A stretch of 64,000 nucleotides of DNA, from assembly GCF_051014685.1 (NCBI RefSeq), contig NW_027478440.1, positions 744,001-808,000 on the forward strand, written 5' to 3'. Of this stretch, positions 44,820 through 60,900 are shown in pieces (the first letter of the stretch is position 1; each line of letters begins with the position of its first letter). The notes below the pieces were generated by a model, which worked only from the letters and a program-made list of their open reading frames with translations, ran no database searches and was not told where the DNA came from. This DNA is from Ptiloglossa arizonensis. Lineage: Eukaryota > Arthropoda > Insecta > Hymenoptera > Colletidae. A program made the position numbers and the translations under genes.

Positions 44820-47800
44820 CGTTATACGTTATACGTTATACGTTATACGTTATACGTTATACGTTATACGTTATACGTTATACGTTATACGTTATACGTT
44901 ATACGTTATACGTTATACGTTATACGTTATACGTTATACGTTATACGTTATACGTTATACGTTATACGTTATACGTTATACGTTATACGTTATACGTTAT
45001 ACGTTATACGTTATACGTTATACGTTATACGTTATACGTTATACGTTATACGTTATACGTTATACGTTATACGTTATACGTTATACGTTATACGTTATAC
45101 GTTATACGTTATACGTTATACGTTATACGTTATACGTTATACGTTATACGTTATACGTTATACGTTATACGTTATACGTTATACGTTATACGTTATACGT
45201 TATACGTTATACGTTATACGTTATACGTTATACGTTATACGTTATACGTTATACGTTATACGTTATACGTTATACGTTATACGTTATACGTTATACGTTA
45301 TACGTTATACGTTATACGTTATACGTTATACGTTATACGTTATACGTTATACGTTATACGTTATACGTTATACGTTATACGTTATACGTTATACGTTATA
45401 CGTTATACGTTATACGTTATACGTTATACGTTATACGTTATACGTTATACGTTATACGTTATACGTTATACGTTATACGTTATACGTTATACGTTATACG
45501 TTATACGTTATACGTTATACGTTATACGTTATACGTTATACGTTATACGTTATACGTTATACGTTATACGTTATACGTTATACGTTATACTTTATAGGTA
45601 ATACGTTATACGTTATACGTTATACGTTATACGTTATACGTTATACGTTATACGTTATACGTTATACGTTATACGTTATAGGTTATACGTTATACGTTAT
45701 ACGTTATACGTTATACGTTATACGTTATACGTTATACGTTATACGTTATACGTTATACGTTATACGTTATACGTTATACGTTATACGTTATACGTTACAC
45801 GTTATACGTTACACGTTATACGTTACACGTTATACGTTACACGTTATACGTTACACGTTATACGTTATACGTTATACGTTATACGTTATACGTTATACGT
45901 TATACGTTATACGTTATACGTTATACGTTATACGTTATACGTTATACGTTATACGTTATACGTTATACGTTATACGTTATACGTTATACTTTATAGGTAA
46001 TACGTTATACGTTATACGTTATACGTTATACGTTATACGTTATACGTTATACGTTATACGTTATGCGTTATACGTTATAGGTTATACGTTATACGTTATA
46101 CGTTATACGTTATACGTTATAAGTTATACGTTATACGTCATAGGTTATACGTTGAACGTTATACGTTATACGTTATACGTTATACGTTATACGTTATACG
46201 TTATACTTTATACGTTATAGGTGTTACGTTATACGTTATACGTTATACGTTATACGTTATACGTTATACGTTATACGATATACGTTATACGTTATACGGT
46301 ATACGTTATACGTTGTACGTTATACGTTATACGTTATACGTTATACGTTATACGTTATACGTTATACGTTATACGTTATACGTTATACGTTATACGTTAT
46401 ACGTTATACGTTATACGTTATACGTTATACGTTATACGTTATACGTTATACGTTATACGTTATACGTTATACGTTATACGTTATACGTTATACGTTATAC
46501 GTTATACGTTATACGTTATACGTTATACGTTATACGTTATACGTTATACGTTATACGTTATACGTTATAGGTTATACGTTATACGTTATACGTTATAAGA
46601 TATACGTTATACGTCATAGGTTATACGTTGAACGTTATACGTTATACGTAGTATGTAATGCGTCATACGTTTTACGTTATTCGTTTTACGTTATACGTTA
46701 TACGTTATACGTTATACGTTATACGTTATACGTTATACGTTATACGTTATACGTTATACGTTATACGTTATACGTTATACGTTATACGTTATACGTCATA
46801 CGTTATACGTCATACGTTATACGTTATACGTTATACGTTATGCGTTATACGTTGTGCGTTATACGTTATACGTTCTACGTTATACGTTGTACGTTATACG
46901 TTATACGTTATACGTTATACGTTATACGTTATACGTTATACGTTATACGTTATACGTTATACGTTATACGTTATACGTTATACGTTATACGTTATACGTT
47001 ATACGTTATACGTTATACGTTATACGTTATACGTTATACGTTATACGTTATACGTTATACGTTATACGTTATACGTTATACGTTATACGTTATACGTTAT
47101 ACGTTATACGTTATACGTTATACGTTATACGTTATACGTTATACGTTATACGTTATACGTTATACGTTATACGTTATACGTTATACGTTATACGTTATAC
47201 GTTATACGTTATACGTTATACGTTATACGTTATACGTTATACGTTATACGTTATACGTTATACGTTATACGTTATACGTTATACGTTATACGTTATACGT
47301 TATACGTTATACGTTATACGTTATACGTTATACGTTATACGTTATAGGTTATACGTTATACGTTATACGTTATAAGATATACGTTATACGTCATAGGTTA
47401 TACGTTGAACGTTATACGTTATACGTAGTATGTAATGCGTCATACGTTTTACGTTATTCGTTTTACGTTATACGTTATACGTTATACGTTATACGTTATA
47501 CGTTATACGTTATACGTTATACGTTATACGTTATACGTTATACGTTATACGTTATACGTTATACGTTATACGTCATACGTTATACGTCATACGTTATACG
47601 TTATACGTTATACGTTATGCGTTATACGTTGTGCGTTATACGTTATACGTTCTACGTTATACGTTGTACGTTATACGTTATACGTTATACGTTATACGTT
47701 ATACGTTATACGTTATACGTTATACGTTATACGTTATACGTTATACGTTATACGTTATACGTTATACGTTATACGTTATACGTTATACGTTATACGTTAT

Positions 47801-47910
47801 ACGTTATACGTTATACGTTATACGTTATACGTTATACGTTATACTTTATAGGTAATACGTTATAGGTTATACGTTATACGTTATACGTTATACGTTATAC
47901 GTTATACGTT
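44820..47910 (+). repeat. Heptamer satellite right of element copy 2
   Basis: The zone begins with a ~770-bp canonical run (44,820 to about 45,590) that mirrors 39,383-40,153. Markers continue at an offset of 5,437 bp (40,784/46,221, 41,221/46,658, 41,417/46,854), so the second copy of the 5.43-kb duplication reaches about 46.9 kb. A further 777-bp (111-unit) repeat relates the block at 46,658 to that at 47,435. About 46,890-47,345 is another unbroken canonical run. Confidence 0.96.
45795..45857 (+). repeat. 14-bp dimer sub-array, five copies
   Basis: ACAC variants from 45,797 to 45,853 at 14-bp spacing. This is the 5,437-bp duplicate of 40,358-40,420. Confidence 0.93.
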
Positions 47911-50900
47911 ATACGTCATAGGTTATACGTTGAACGTTATACGTCATACGTTATACGTTATACGTTATACGTTATACGTTATACGTTATACGTTATACGT
48001 TATACGTTATACGTTATACGTTATACGTTATACGTTATACGTTATACGTTATACGTTATACGTTATACGTTATACGTTATACGTTATACGTTATACGTTA
48101 TACGCTATACGTTATACGTTATACGTTATACGTTATACGTTATACGTTATACGTTATACGTTATACGTTATACGTTATACGTTATACGTTATACGTTATA
48201 CTTTATACGTTATAGGTGTTACGTTATACGTTATACGTTATACGTTATACGTTATACGTTATACGTTATACGTTATACGTTATACGTTATACTTTATACG
48301 TTATACGTTATACGTTATACGTTATACGTCATAGGTTATACGTTATACGTTATACGTCATACGTTATACGTTATACGTTATACGTTATACGATATACGTT
48401 ATACGTTATACGGTATACGTTATACGTTGTACGTTATACGTTATACGTTATACGTTATACGTTATACGTTATACGTTATACGTTATACGTTATACGTTAT
48501 ACGTTATACGTTATACGTTATACGTTATACGTTATACGTTATACGTTATACGTTATACGTTATACGTTATACGTTATACGTTATACGTTATACGTTATAC
48601 GTTATACGTTATACGTTATACGTTATACGTTATACGTTATACGTTATACGTTATACGTTATACGTTATACGTTATACGTTATACGTTATACGTTATACGT
48701 TATACGTTATACGTTATACGTTATACGTTATACGTTATACGTTATACGTTATACGTTATACGTTATACGTTATACGTTATACGTTATACGTTATACGTTA
48801 TACGTTATACGTTATACGTTATACGTTATACGTTATACGTTATACGTTATACGTTATACGTTATACGTTATACGTTATACGTTATACGTTATACGTTATA
48901 CGTTATACGTTATACTTTATAGGTAATACGTTATACGTTATACGTTATACGTTATACGTTATACGTTATACGTTATACGTTATACTTTATAGGTAATACG
49001 TTATAGGTTATACGTTATACGTTATACGTTATACGTTATACGTTATACGTTATACGTCATAGGTTATACGTTGAACGTTATACGTCATACGTTATACGTT
49101 ATACGTTATACGTTATACGTTATACGTTATACGTTATACGTTATACGTTATACGTTATACGTTATACGTTATACGTTATACGTTATACGTTATACGTTAT
49201 ACGTTATACGTTATACGTTATACGTTATACGTTATACGTTATACGTTATACGCTATACGTTATACGTTATACGTTATACGTTATACGTTATACGTTATAC
49301 GTTATACGTTATACGTTATACGTTATACGTTATACTTTATACGTTATAGGTGTTACGTTATACGTTATACGTTATACGTTATACGTTATACGTTATACGT
49401 TATACGTTATACGTTATACTTTATACGTTATACGTTATACGTTATACGTTATACGTCATAGGTTATACGTTATACGTTATACGTCATACGTTATACGTTA
49501 TACGTTATACGTTATACGTTATACGTTATACGTTATACGTTATACGTTATACGTTATACGTTATACGTTATACGTTATACGTTATACGTTATACGTTATA
49601 CGTTATACTTTATAGGTAATACGTTATACGTTATACGTTATACGTTATACGTTATACGTTATACGTTATACGTTATACTTTATAGGTAATACGTTATAGG
49701 TTATACGTTATACGTTATACGTTATACGTTATACGTTATACGTTATACGTCATAGGTTATACGTTGAACGTTATACGTCATACGTTATACGTTATACGTT
49801 ATACGTTATACGTTATACGTTATACGTTATACGTTATACGTTATACGTTATACGTTATACGTTATACGTTATACGTTATACGTTATACGTTATACGTTAT
49901 ACGTTATACGTTATATGTTATACGTTATACGTTATACGTTATACGCTATACGTTATACGTTATACGTTATACGTTATACGTTATACGTTATACGTTATAC
50001 GTTATACGTTATACGTTATACGTTATACTTTATACGTTATAGGTGTTACGTTATACGTTATACGTTATACGTTATACGTTATACGTTATACGTTATACGT
50101 TATACGTTATACTTTATACGTTATACGTTATACGTTATACGTTATACGTCATAGGTTATACGTTATACGTTATACGTCATACGTTATACGTTATACGTTA
50201 TACGTTATACGATATACGTTATACGTTATACGGTATACGTTATACGTTGTACGTTATACGTTATACGTTATACGTTATACGTTATACGTTATACGTTATA
50301 CGTTATACGTTATACGTTATACGTTATACGTTATACGTTATACGTTATACGTTATACGTTATACGTTATACGTTATACGTTATATGTTATACGTTATACG
50401 TTATACGTTATACGTTATACGTTATACGTTATACGTTATACGTTATACGTTATACGTTATACGTTATACGTTATACGTTATACGTTATACGTTATACGTT
50501 ATACGTTATACGTTATACGTTATACGTTATACGTTATACGTTATACGTTATACGTTATACGTTATACGTTATACGTTATACGTTATACGTGATACGTTAT
50601 ACGTTATACGTTATACGTTATACGTTATACGTTATACGTTATACGTTATACGTTATACGTTATACGTTATACTTTATAGGTAATACGTTATACGTTATAC
50701 GTTATACGTTATACGTTATACGTTATACGTTATACGTTATACGTTATAGGTTATACGTTATACGTTATACGTTATACGTTATAAGTTATACGTTATACGT
50801 CATAGGTTATACGTTGAACGTTATACGTTATACGTTATACGTTATACGTTATACGTTATACGTTATACGTTATACGTTATACGTTATACGTTATACGTTA

Positions 50901-51990
50901 TACGTTATACGTTATACGTTATACGTTATACGTTATACGTTATACGTTATACGTTATACGTTATACGTTATACGTTATACGTTATACGTTATACGCTATA
51001 CGTTATGCGTTATACGTTATACGTTATACGTTATACGTTATACGTTATACGTTGTACGTTATGCGTTATACGTTGTACGTTCTACGTTATACGTTATACG
51101 TTATACGTTGTACGTTATACGTTATACGTTATACGTTATACGTTATACGTTATACGTTATACGTTATACGTTATACGTTATACGTTATACGTTATACGTT
51201 ATACGTTATACGTTATACGTTATACGTTATACGTTATACGTTATACGTTATACGTTATACGTTATACGTTATACGTTATACGTTATACGTTATACGTTAT
51301 ACGTTATACGTTATACGTTATACGTTATACGTTATACGTTATACGTTATACGTTATACGTTATACGTTATACGTTATACGTTATACGTTATACGTTATAC
51401 GTTATACGTTATACGTTATACGTTATACGTTATACGTTATACGTTATACGTTATACGTTATACGTTATACGTTATACGTTATACGTTATACGTTATACGT
51501 TATACGTTATACGTTATACGTTATACGTTATACGTTATACGTTATACGTTATACGTTATACGTTATACGTTATACGTTATACGTTATACGTTATACGTTA
51601 TACGTTATACGTTATACGTTATACGTTATACGTTATACGTTATACGTTATACGTTATACGTTATACGTTATACGTTATACGTTATACGTTATACGTTATA
51701 CGTTATACGTTATACGTTATACGTTATACGTTATACGTTATACGTTATACGTTATACGTTATACGTTATACGTTATACGTTATACGTTATACGTTATACG
51801 TTATACGTTATACGTTATACGTTATACGTTATACGTTATACGTTATACTTTATAGGTAATACGTTATACGTTATACGTTATACGTTATACGTTATACGTT
51901 ATACGTTATACGTTATACGTTATACGTTATACGTTATAGGTTATACGTTATACGTTATACGTTATACGTTATAAGTTATACGTTATTAGT
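47911..51990 (+). repeat. Homogeneous heptamer satellite with 693-bp and 1.1-kb periods
   Basis: The marker GTTGAACGTTATACGTCAT recurs at about 47,930, 49,071 and 49,764, and the GGTGTT marker at about 48,214, 49,347 and 50,040. The spacings (1,141 or 1,134, then 693 bp) are multiples of 7. Long unbroken runs occur at about 48,427-48,913 and 51,111-51,848. The GTTCTTCGTT marker of the flanking zones is absent. TATACTTTATAGG occurs near 48,915, 48,985, 49,608, 49,677, 50,670 and 51,848. Confidence 0.95.
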
Positions 51991-54900
51991 TATACGTTAT
52001 ACGGTATACGTTATACGTTATACGTTATACGTTATACTTTATACGTTATAGGTGTTACGTTATACGTTATACGTTATACGTTATTCGTAATACGTTATAC
52101 GTGATACGTTATACGTTGTACGTTATACGTTATACATTATACGTTATACGCTATACATTATACGTTATACGTAATACATTACATGTTATACGTTGTACGT
52201 TATACGTTATAAGTTGTACGTTATACGATATACGTTATACGTTATTCTTTATACGTTCTTCGTTACACGTTATACGTTATACGTTATACGTTATACGTTT
52301 TACGTTATTCGTTATACGTTATACGTTATACGATATACGTTACACGTTATACGTTATACGTTATACGTTATACGTTATACTTTATACGTTATAGGTGTTA
52401 CGTTATACGTTATACGTTATACGTTATACGCTATACATTATACGTTATACGTTATACATTACATGTTATACGTTATACGTTATGCGTTATACGTTGTACG
52501 ATATTCGTTATACGTCATACGTTATTAGTTATACGTTATACGGTATACGTTATACGTTGTACGTTATACGTTATACGTTATACGTTATACGTTATACGTT
52601 ATACGTTATACGTTATACGTTATACGTTATACGTTATACGTTATACGTTATACGTTATACGTTATACGTTATACGTTATACGTTATACGTTATACGTTAT
52701 ACGCTATACATTATACGTTATACGTTATACATTACATGTTATACGTTATACGTTATGCGTTATACGTTGTACGATATTCGTTATACGTCATACGTTATTA
52801 GTTATACGTTATACGGTATACGTTATACGTTGTACGTTATACGTTTTACGTTATACGTTATACGTTATACGTTATACGTTATACGTTATACGTTATACGT
52901 TATACGTTGTACGTTATACGTTATAAGTTGTACGTTATACGATATACGTTATACGTCATTCTTTATACGTTCTTCGTTACACGTTATACGTTATACGTTA
53001 TACGTTATACGTTTTACGTTATTCGTTATACGTTATACGTTATACGATATACGTTACACGTTATACGTTATACGTTATACGTTATACGTTATACGTTATA
53101 CTTTATACGTTATAGGTGTTACGTTATACGTTATACGTTATACGTTATTCGTAATACGTTATACGTGATACGTTATACGTTGTACGTTATACGTTATACA
53201 TTATACGTTATACGCTATACATTATACGTTATACGTAATACATTACATGTTATACGTTGTACGTTATACGTTATAAGTTGTACGTTATACGATATACGTT
53301 ATACGTTATTCTTTATACGTTCTTCGTTACACGTTATACGTTATACGTTATACGTTATACGTTTTACGTTATTCGTTATACGTTATACGTTATACGATAT
53401 ACGTTACACGTTATACGTTATACGTTATACGTTATACGTTATACGTTATACTTTATACGTTATAGGTGTTACGTTATACGTTATACGTTATACGTTATAC
53501 GCTATACATTATACGTTATACGTTATACATTACATGTTATACGTTATACGTTATGCGTTATACGTTGTACGATATTCGTTATACGTCATACGTTATTAGT
53601 TATACGTTATACGGTATACGTTATACGTTGTACGTTATACGTTATACGTTATACGTTATACGTTATACGTTATACGTTATACGTTATACGTTATACGTTG
53701 TACGTTATACGTTATAAGTTGTACGTTATACGATATACGTTATACGTCATTCTTTATACGTTCTTCGTTACACGTTATACGTTATACGTTATACGTTATA
53801 CGTTTTACGTTATTCGTTATACGTTATACGTTATACGATATACGTTACACGTTATACGTTATACGTTAAACGTTATACGTTATACGTTATACTTTATACG
53901 TTATAGGTGTTACGTTATACGTTATACGTTATACGTTATTCGTAATACGTTATACGTGATACGTTATACGTTGTACGTTATACGTTATACATTATACGTT
54001 ATACGCTATACATTATACGTTATACGTAATACATTACATGTTATACGTTGTACGTTATACGTTATAAGTTGTACGTTATACGATATACGTTATACGTTAT
54101 TCTTTATACGTTCTTCGTTACACGTTATACGTTATACGTTATACGTTATACGTTTTACGTTATTCGTTATACGTTATACGTTATACGATATACGTTACAC
54201 GTTATACGTTATACGTTATACGTTATACGTTATACGTTATACGTTATACGTTATACGTTATACGTTATACGTTATACGTTATACGTTATACGTTATACGT
54301 TATACGTTATACGTTATACGTTATACGTTATTCGTAATACGTTATACGTGATACGTTATACGTTGTACGTTATACGTTATACGTTATACGTTATACGCTA
54401 TACACTATACGTTATACGTTATACATTACATGTTATACGTTATACGTTATGCGTTATACGTTGTACGATATTCGTTATACGTCATACGTTATTAGTTATA
54501 CGTTATACGGTATACGTTATACGTTGTACGTTATACGTTATACGTTATACGTTATACGTTATACGTTATACGTTATACGTTATACGTTATACGTTATACG
54601 TTATACGTTATACGTTATACGTTATACGTTATACGTTATACGTTATACGTTATACGTTATACGTTATACGTTATACGTTATACGTTATACGTTATACGTT
54701 ATACGTTATACGTTATACGTTATACGTTATACGTCACAGGTTATACGTTATATGTTATACGTTATACGTTATACGTTATACGTCATAGGTTATACGTTAT
54801 ACGTTATACGTCATACGTTATACGTTATACGTTATACGTTATACGATATACGTTATACGTTATACGTTATACGTTATACGTTATACGTTATACGTTATAC

Positions 54901-57900
54901 GTTATACGTTATACGTTATACGTTATACGTTATACGTTATACGTTATACGTTATACGTTATACGTTATACGTTATACGTTATACGTTATACGTTATACGT
55001 TATACGTTATACGTTGTACGTTATACGTTATACGTTATACGTTATACTTTATACGTTATACGTTATACGTTATACGTTATATGTCATAGGTTATACGTTA
55101 TACGTTATACGTTATACGTTGTACGTTATACGTTATAAGTTGTACGTTATACGATATACGTTATACGTTATTCTTTATACGTTCTTCGTTACACGTTATA
55201 CGTTATACGTTATACGTTTTACGTTATTCGTTATACATTATACGTTATACGATATACGTTACACGTTATACGTTATACGTTATACGTTATACGTTATACG
55301 TTATACTTTATACGTTATAGGTGTTACGTTATACGTTATACGTTATACGTTATTCGTAATACGTTATACGTGATACGTTATACGTTGTACGTTATACGTT
55401 ATACTTTATACGTTATACGTTATACGTTATACATTATACGTTATACGTTATACATTACATGTTATACGTTATACGTTATGCGTTATACGTTGTACGATAT
55501 TCGTTATACGTCATACGTTATTAGTTATACGTTATACGGTATTCGTTATACGTTGTACGTTATACGTTATACGTTATACGTTATACGTTATACGTTATAC
55601 GTTATACGTTATACGTTATACGTTATACGTTATACATTATGCGTTATACGTTTTACGTTATTCGTTATACGTTATACGTTATACGATATACTTTATACGT
55701 TATACGTTATACGTTATACGTTATACGTTATACGTTATACGTTATACGTTATACGTTATACGTTATACGTTATACGTTATACGATATACGTTATACGTTA
55801 TACGTTATACGTTATACGTTATACGTTATACGTTATACGTTATACGTTATACGTTGTACGTTATACGTTATACGTTATACGTTATACGATATACGTTATA
55901 CGTTATACGTTATACGTTATACGTTATACGTTATACGTTATACGTTATACGTTATACGTTATACGTTATACGTTATACGTTATACGTTATACGTTATACG
56001 TTATACGTTATACGTTACACGTTATACGTTATACGTTATACGTTATACGTTATACGTTATACGTTATACGTTATACGTTATACGTTATACGTTATACGTT
56101 ATACGCTATACATTATACGTTATACGTTATACATTACATGTTATACGTTATACGTTATGCGTTATACGTTGTACGATATTCGTTATACGTCATACGTTAT
56201 TAGTTATACGTTATACGGTATTCGTTATACGTTGTACGTTATACGTTATACGTTATACGTTATACGTTATACGTTATACGTTATACGTTATACGTTATAC
56301 GTTATACGTTATACATTATGCGTTATACGTTTTACGTTATTCGTTATACGTTATACGTTATACGATATACGTTATACGTTATACGTTATACGTTATACGT
56401 TATACGTTATACGTTATACGTTATACGTTATACGTTATACGTTATACGTTATACGTTATACGTTATACGTTATACGTTATACGTTATACGTTATACGTTA
56501 TACGCTATACATTATACGTTATACGTTATACATTACATGTTATACGTTATACGTTATGCGTTATACGTTGTACGATATTCGTTATACGTCATACGTTATT
56601 AGTTATACGTTATACGGTATACGTTATACGTTGTACGTTATACGTTATACGTTATACGTTATACGTTATACGTTATACGTTATACGTTATACGTTATACG
56701 TTGTACGTTATACGTTATAAGTTGTACGTTATACGATATACGTTACACGTCATTCTTTATACGTTCTTCGTTACACGTTATACGTTATACGTTATACGTT
56801 ATACGTTTTACGTTATTCGTTATACGTTATACGTTATACGATATACGTTACACGTTATACGTTATACGTTATACGTTATACGTTATACGTTATACTTTAT
56901 ACGTTATAGGTGTTACGTTATACGTTATACGTTATACGTTATTCGTAATACGTTATACGTGATACGTTATACGTTGTACGTTATACGTTATACATTATAC
57001 GTTATACGCTATACATTATACGTTATACGTAATACATTACATGTTATACGTTGTACGTTATACGTTATAAGTTGTACGTTATACGATATACGTTATACGT
57101 TATTCTTTATACGTTCTTCGTTACACGTTATACGTTATACGTTTTACGTTATACGTTATACGTTATACGTTATACGATATACGTTACACGTTATACGTTA
57201 TACGTTATACGTTATACGTTATACGTTATACGTTATACTTTATACGTTATAGGTGTTACGTTATACGTTATACGTTATACGTTATTCGTAATACGTTATA
57301 CGTTATACGTTATACGTTATACGTTATACGTTATACGTTATACGCTATACATTATACGTTATACGTTATACATTACATGTTATACGTTATACGTTATGCG
57401 TTATACGTTGTACGATATTCGTTATACGTCATACGTTATTAGTTATACGTTATACGGTATACGTTATACGTTGTACGTTATACGTTATACGTTATACGTT
57501 ATACGTTATACGTTATACGTTATACGTTATACGTTATACGTTGTACGTTATACGTTATAAGTTGTACGTTATACGATATACGTTATACGTCATTCTTTAT
57601 ACGTTCTTCGTTACACGTTATACGTTATACGTTATACGTTATACGTTTTACGTTATTCGTTATACGTTATACGTTATACGATATACGTTACACGTTATAC
57701 GTTATACGTTATACGTTATACGTTATACGTTATACTTTATACGTTATAGGTGTTACGTTATACGTTATACGTTATACGTTATTCGTAATACGTTATACGT
57801 GATACGTTATACGTTGTACGTTATACGTTATACATTATACGTTATACGCTATACATTATACGTTATACGTAATACATTACATGTTATACGTTGTACGTTA

Positions 57901-60900
57901 TACGTTATAAGTTGTACGTTATACGATATACGTTATACGTTATTCTTTATACGTTCTTCGTTACACGTTATACGTTATACGTTATACGTTATACGTTGTA
58001 CGATATTCGTTATACGTCATACGTTATTAGTTATACGTTATACGGTATACGTTATACGTTGTACGTTATACGTTATACGTTATACGTTATACGTTATACG
58101 TTATACGTTATACGTTATACGTTATACGTTATACGTTATACGTTATACGTTATACGTTATACGTTATACGTCACAGGTTATACGTTATACGTTATACGTT
58201 ATACGTTATACGTTATACGTTATACGTTATACGTTATACGTTATACGTTATACGTTATACGTTATACGTTATACGTTATACGTTATACGTTATACGTTAT
58301 ACTTTATACGTTATACGTTATACGTTATACGTTATACGTTATACGTTATACGTAATACGTTATACGTTATACGTTATACGTTATACGTTATACGTTATAC
58401 GTTATACGTTGTACGTTATACGTTATACGTTATACGTTACAAGTTATACGTTATACGTTATACGTTATACGTCATAGGTTATACGTTATACGTTATACGT
58501 CATACGTTATACGTTATACGTTATACGTTATACGATATACGTTATACGTTATACGTTATACGTTATACGTTATACGTTATACGTTATACGTTATACGTTA
58601 TACGTTATACGTTATACGTTATACGTTATACGTTATACGTTATACGTTATACGTTATACGTTATACGTTATACGTTATACGTTATACGTTATACGTTATA
58701 CGTTATACGTTATACGTTATATGTTATACGTTATACGTTATACTTTATACGTTATACGTTATACGTTATACGTTATATGTCATAGGTTATACGTTATACG
58801 TTATACGTTATACGTTGTACGTTATACGTTATAAGTTGTACGTTATACGATATACGTTATACGTTATACGTTATAAGTTGTACGTTATACGTTATACGTT
58901 ATACGATATACGTTATACGTTATACGTTATACGTTATACGTTATACGTTATACGTTATACGTTATACGTTCTTCGTTACACGTTATACGTTATACGTTAT
59001 ACGTTTTACGTTATTCGTTATACGTTATACGTTATACGATATACGTTACACGTTATACGTTATACGTTATACGTTATACGTTATACGTTATACTTTATAC
59101 GTTATAGGTGTTACGTTATACGTTATACGTTATACGTTATTCGTAATACGTTATACGTGATACGTTATACGTTGTACGTTATACGTTATACGTTATACGT
59201 TATACGTTATACGCTATACATTATACGTTATACGTTATACATTACATGTTATACGTTATACGTTATGCGTTATACGTTGTACGATATTCGTTATACGTCA
59301 TACGTTATTAGTTATACGTTATACGGTATTCGTTATACGTTGTACGTTATACGTTATACGTTATACGTTATACGTTATACGTTATACGTTATACGTTATA
59401 CGTTATACGTTATACATTATGCGTTATACGTTTTACGTTATTCGTTATACGTTATACGTTATACGATATACTTTATACGTTATACGTTATACGTTATACG
59501 TTATACGTTATACGTTATACGTTATACGTTATACGTTATACGTTATACGTTATACGTTATACGTTATACGTTATACGTTATACGTTATACGTTATACGTT
59601 ATACGTTATACGTTATACGCTATACATTATACGTTATACGTTATACATTACATGTTATACGTTATACGTTATGCGTTAAACGTTGTACGATATTCGTTAT
59701 ACGTCATACGTTATTAGTTATACGTTATACGGTATACGTTATACGTTGTACGTTATACGTTATACGTTATACGTTATACGTTATACGTTATACGTTATAC
59801 GTTATACGTTATACGTTATACGTTATACGTTATACGTTATACGTTATACGTTATACGTTATACGTTATACGTTATACGTTATACGTTATACTTTATACGT
59901 TATACGTTATACGTTATACGTTATACGTTATACGTTATACGTAATACGTTATACGTTATACGTTATACGTTATACGTTATACGTTATACGTTATACGTTG
60001 TACGTTATACGTTATACGTTATACGTTACAAGTTATACGTTATACGTTATACGTTATACGTCATAGGTTATACGTTATACGTTATACGTCATACGTTATA
60101 CGTTATACGTTATACGTTATACGATATACGTTATACGTTATACGTTATACGTTATACGTTATACGTTATACGTTATACGTTATACGTTATACGTTATACG
60201 TTATACGTTATACGTTATACGTTATACGTTATACGTTATACGTTATACGTTATACGTTATACGTTATACGTTATACGTTATACGTTATACGTTATACGTT
60301 ATACGTTGTACGTTATACGTTATACGTTATACGTTACAAGTTATACGTTATACGTTATACGTTATACGTCATAGGTTATACGTTATACGTTATACGTCAT
60401 ACGTTATACGTTATACGTTATACGTTATACGATATACGTTATACGTTATACGTTATACGTTATACGTTATACGTTATACGTTATACGTTATACGTTATAC
60501 GTTGTACGTTATACGTTATAAGTTGTACGTTATACGATATACGTTATACGTTATTCTTTATACGTTCTTCGTTAAACGTTATACGTTATACGTTATACGT
60601 TATACGTTTTACGTTATTCGTTATACGTTATACGTTATACGATATACGTTACACGTTATACGTTATACGTTATACGTTATACGTTATACGTTATACTTTA
60701 TACGTTATAGGTGTTACGTTATACGTTATACGTTATACGTTATTCGTAATACGTTATACGTGATACGTTATACGTTGTACGTTATACGTTATACGTTATA
60801 CGTTATACGTTATACGCTATACATTATACGTTATACGTAATACATTACATGTTATACGCTGTACGTTATACGTTATACGTTATACGTTATACGTTATACG

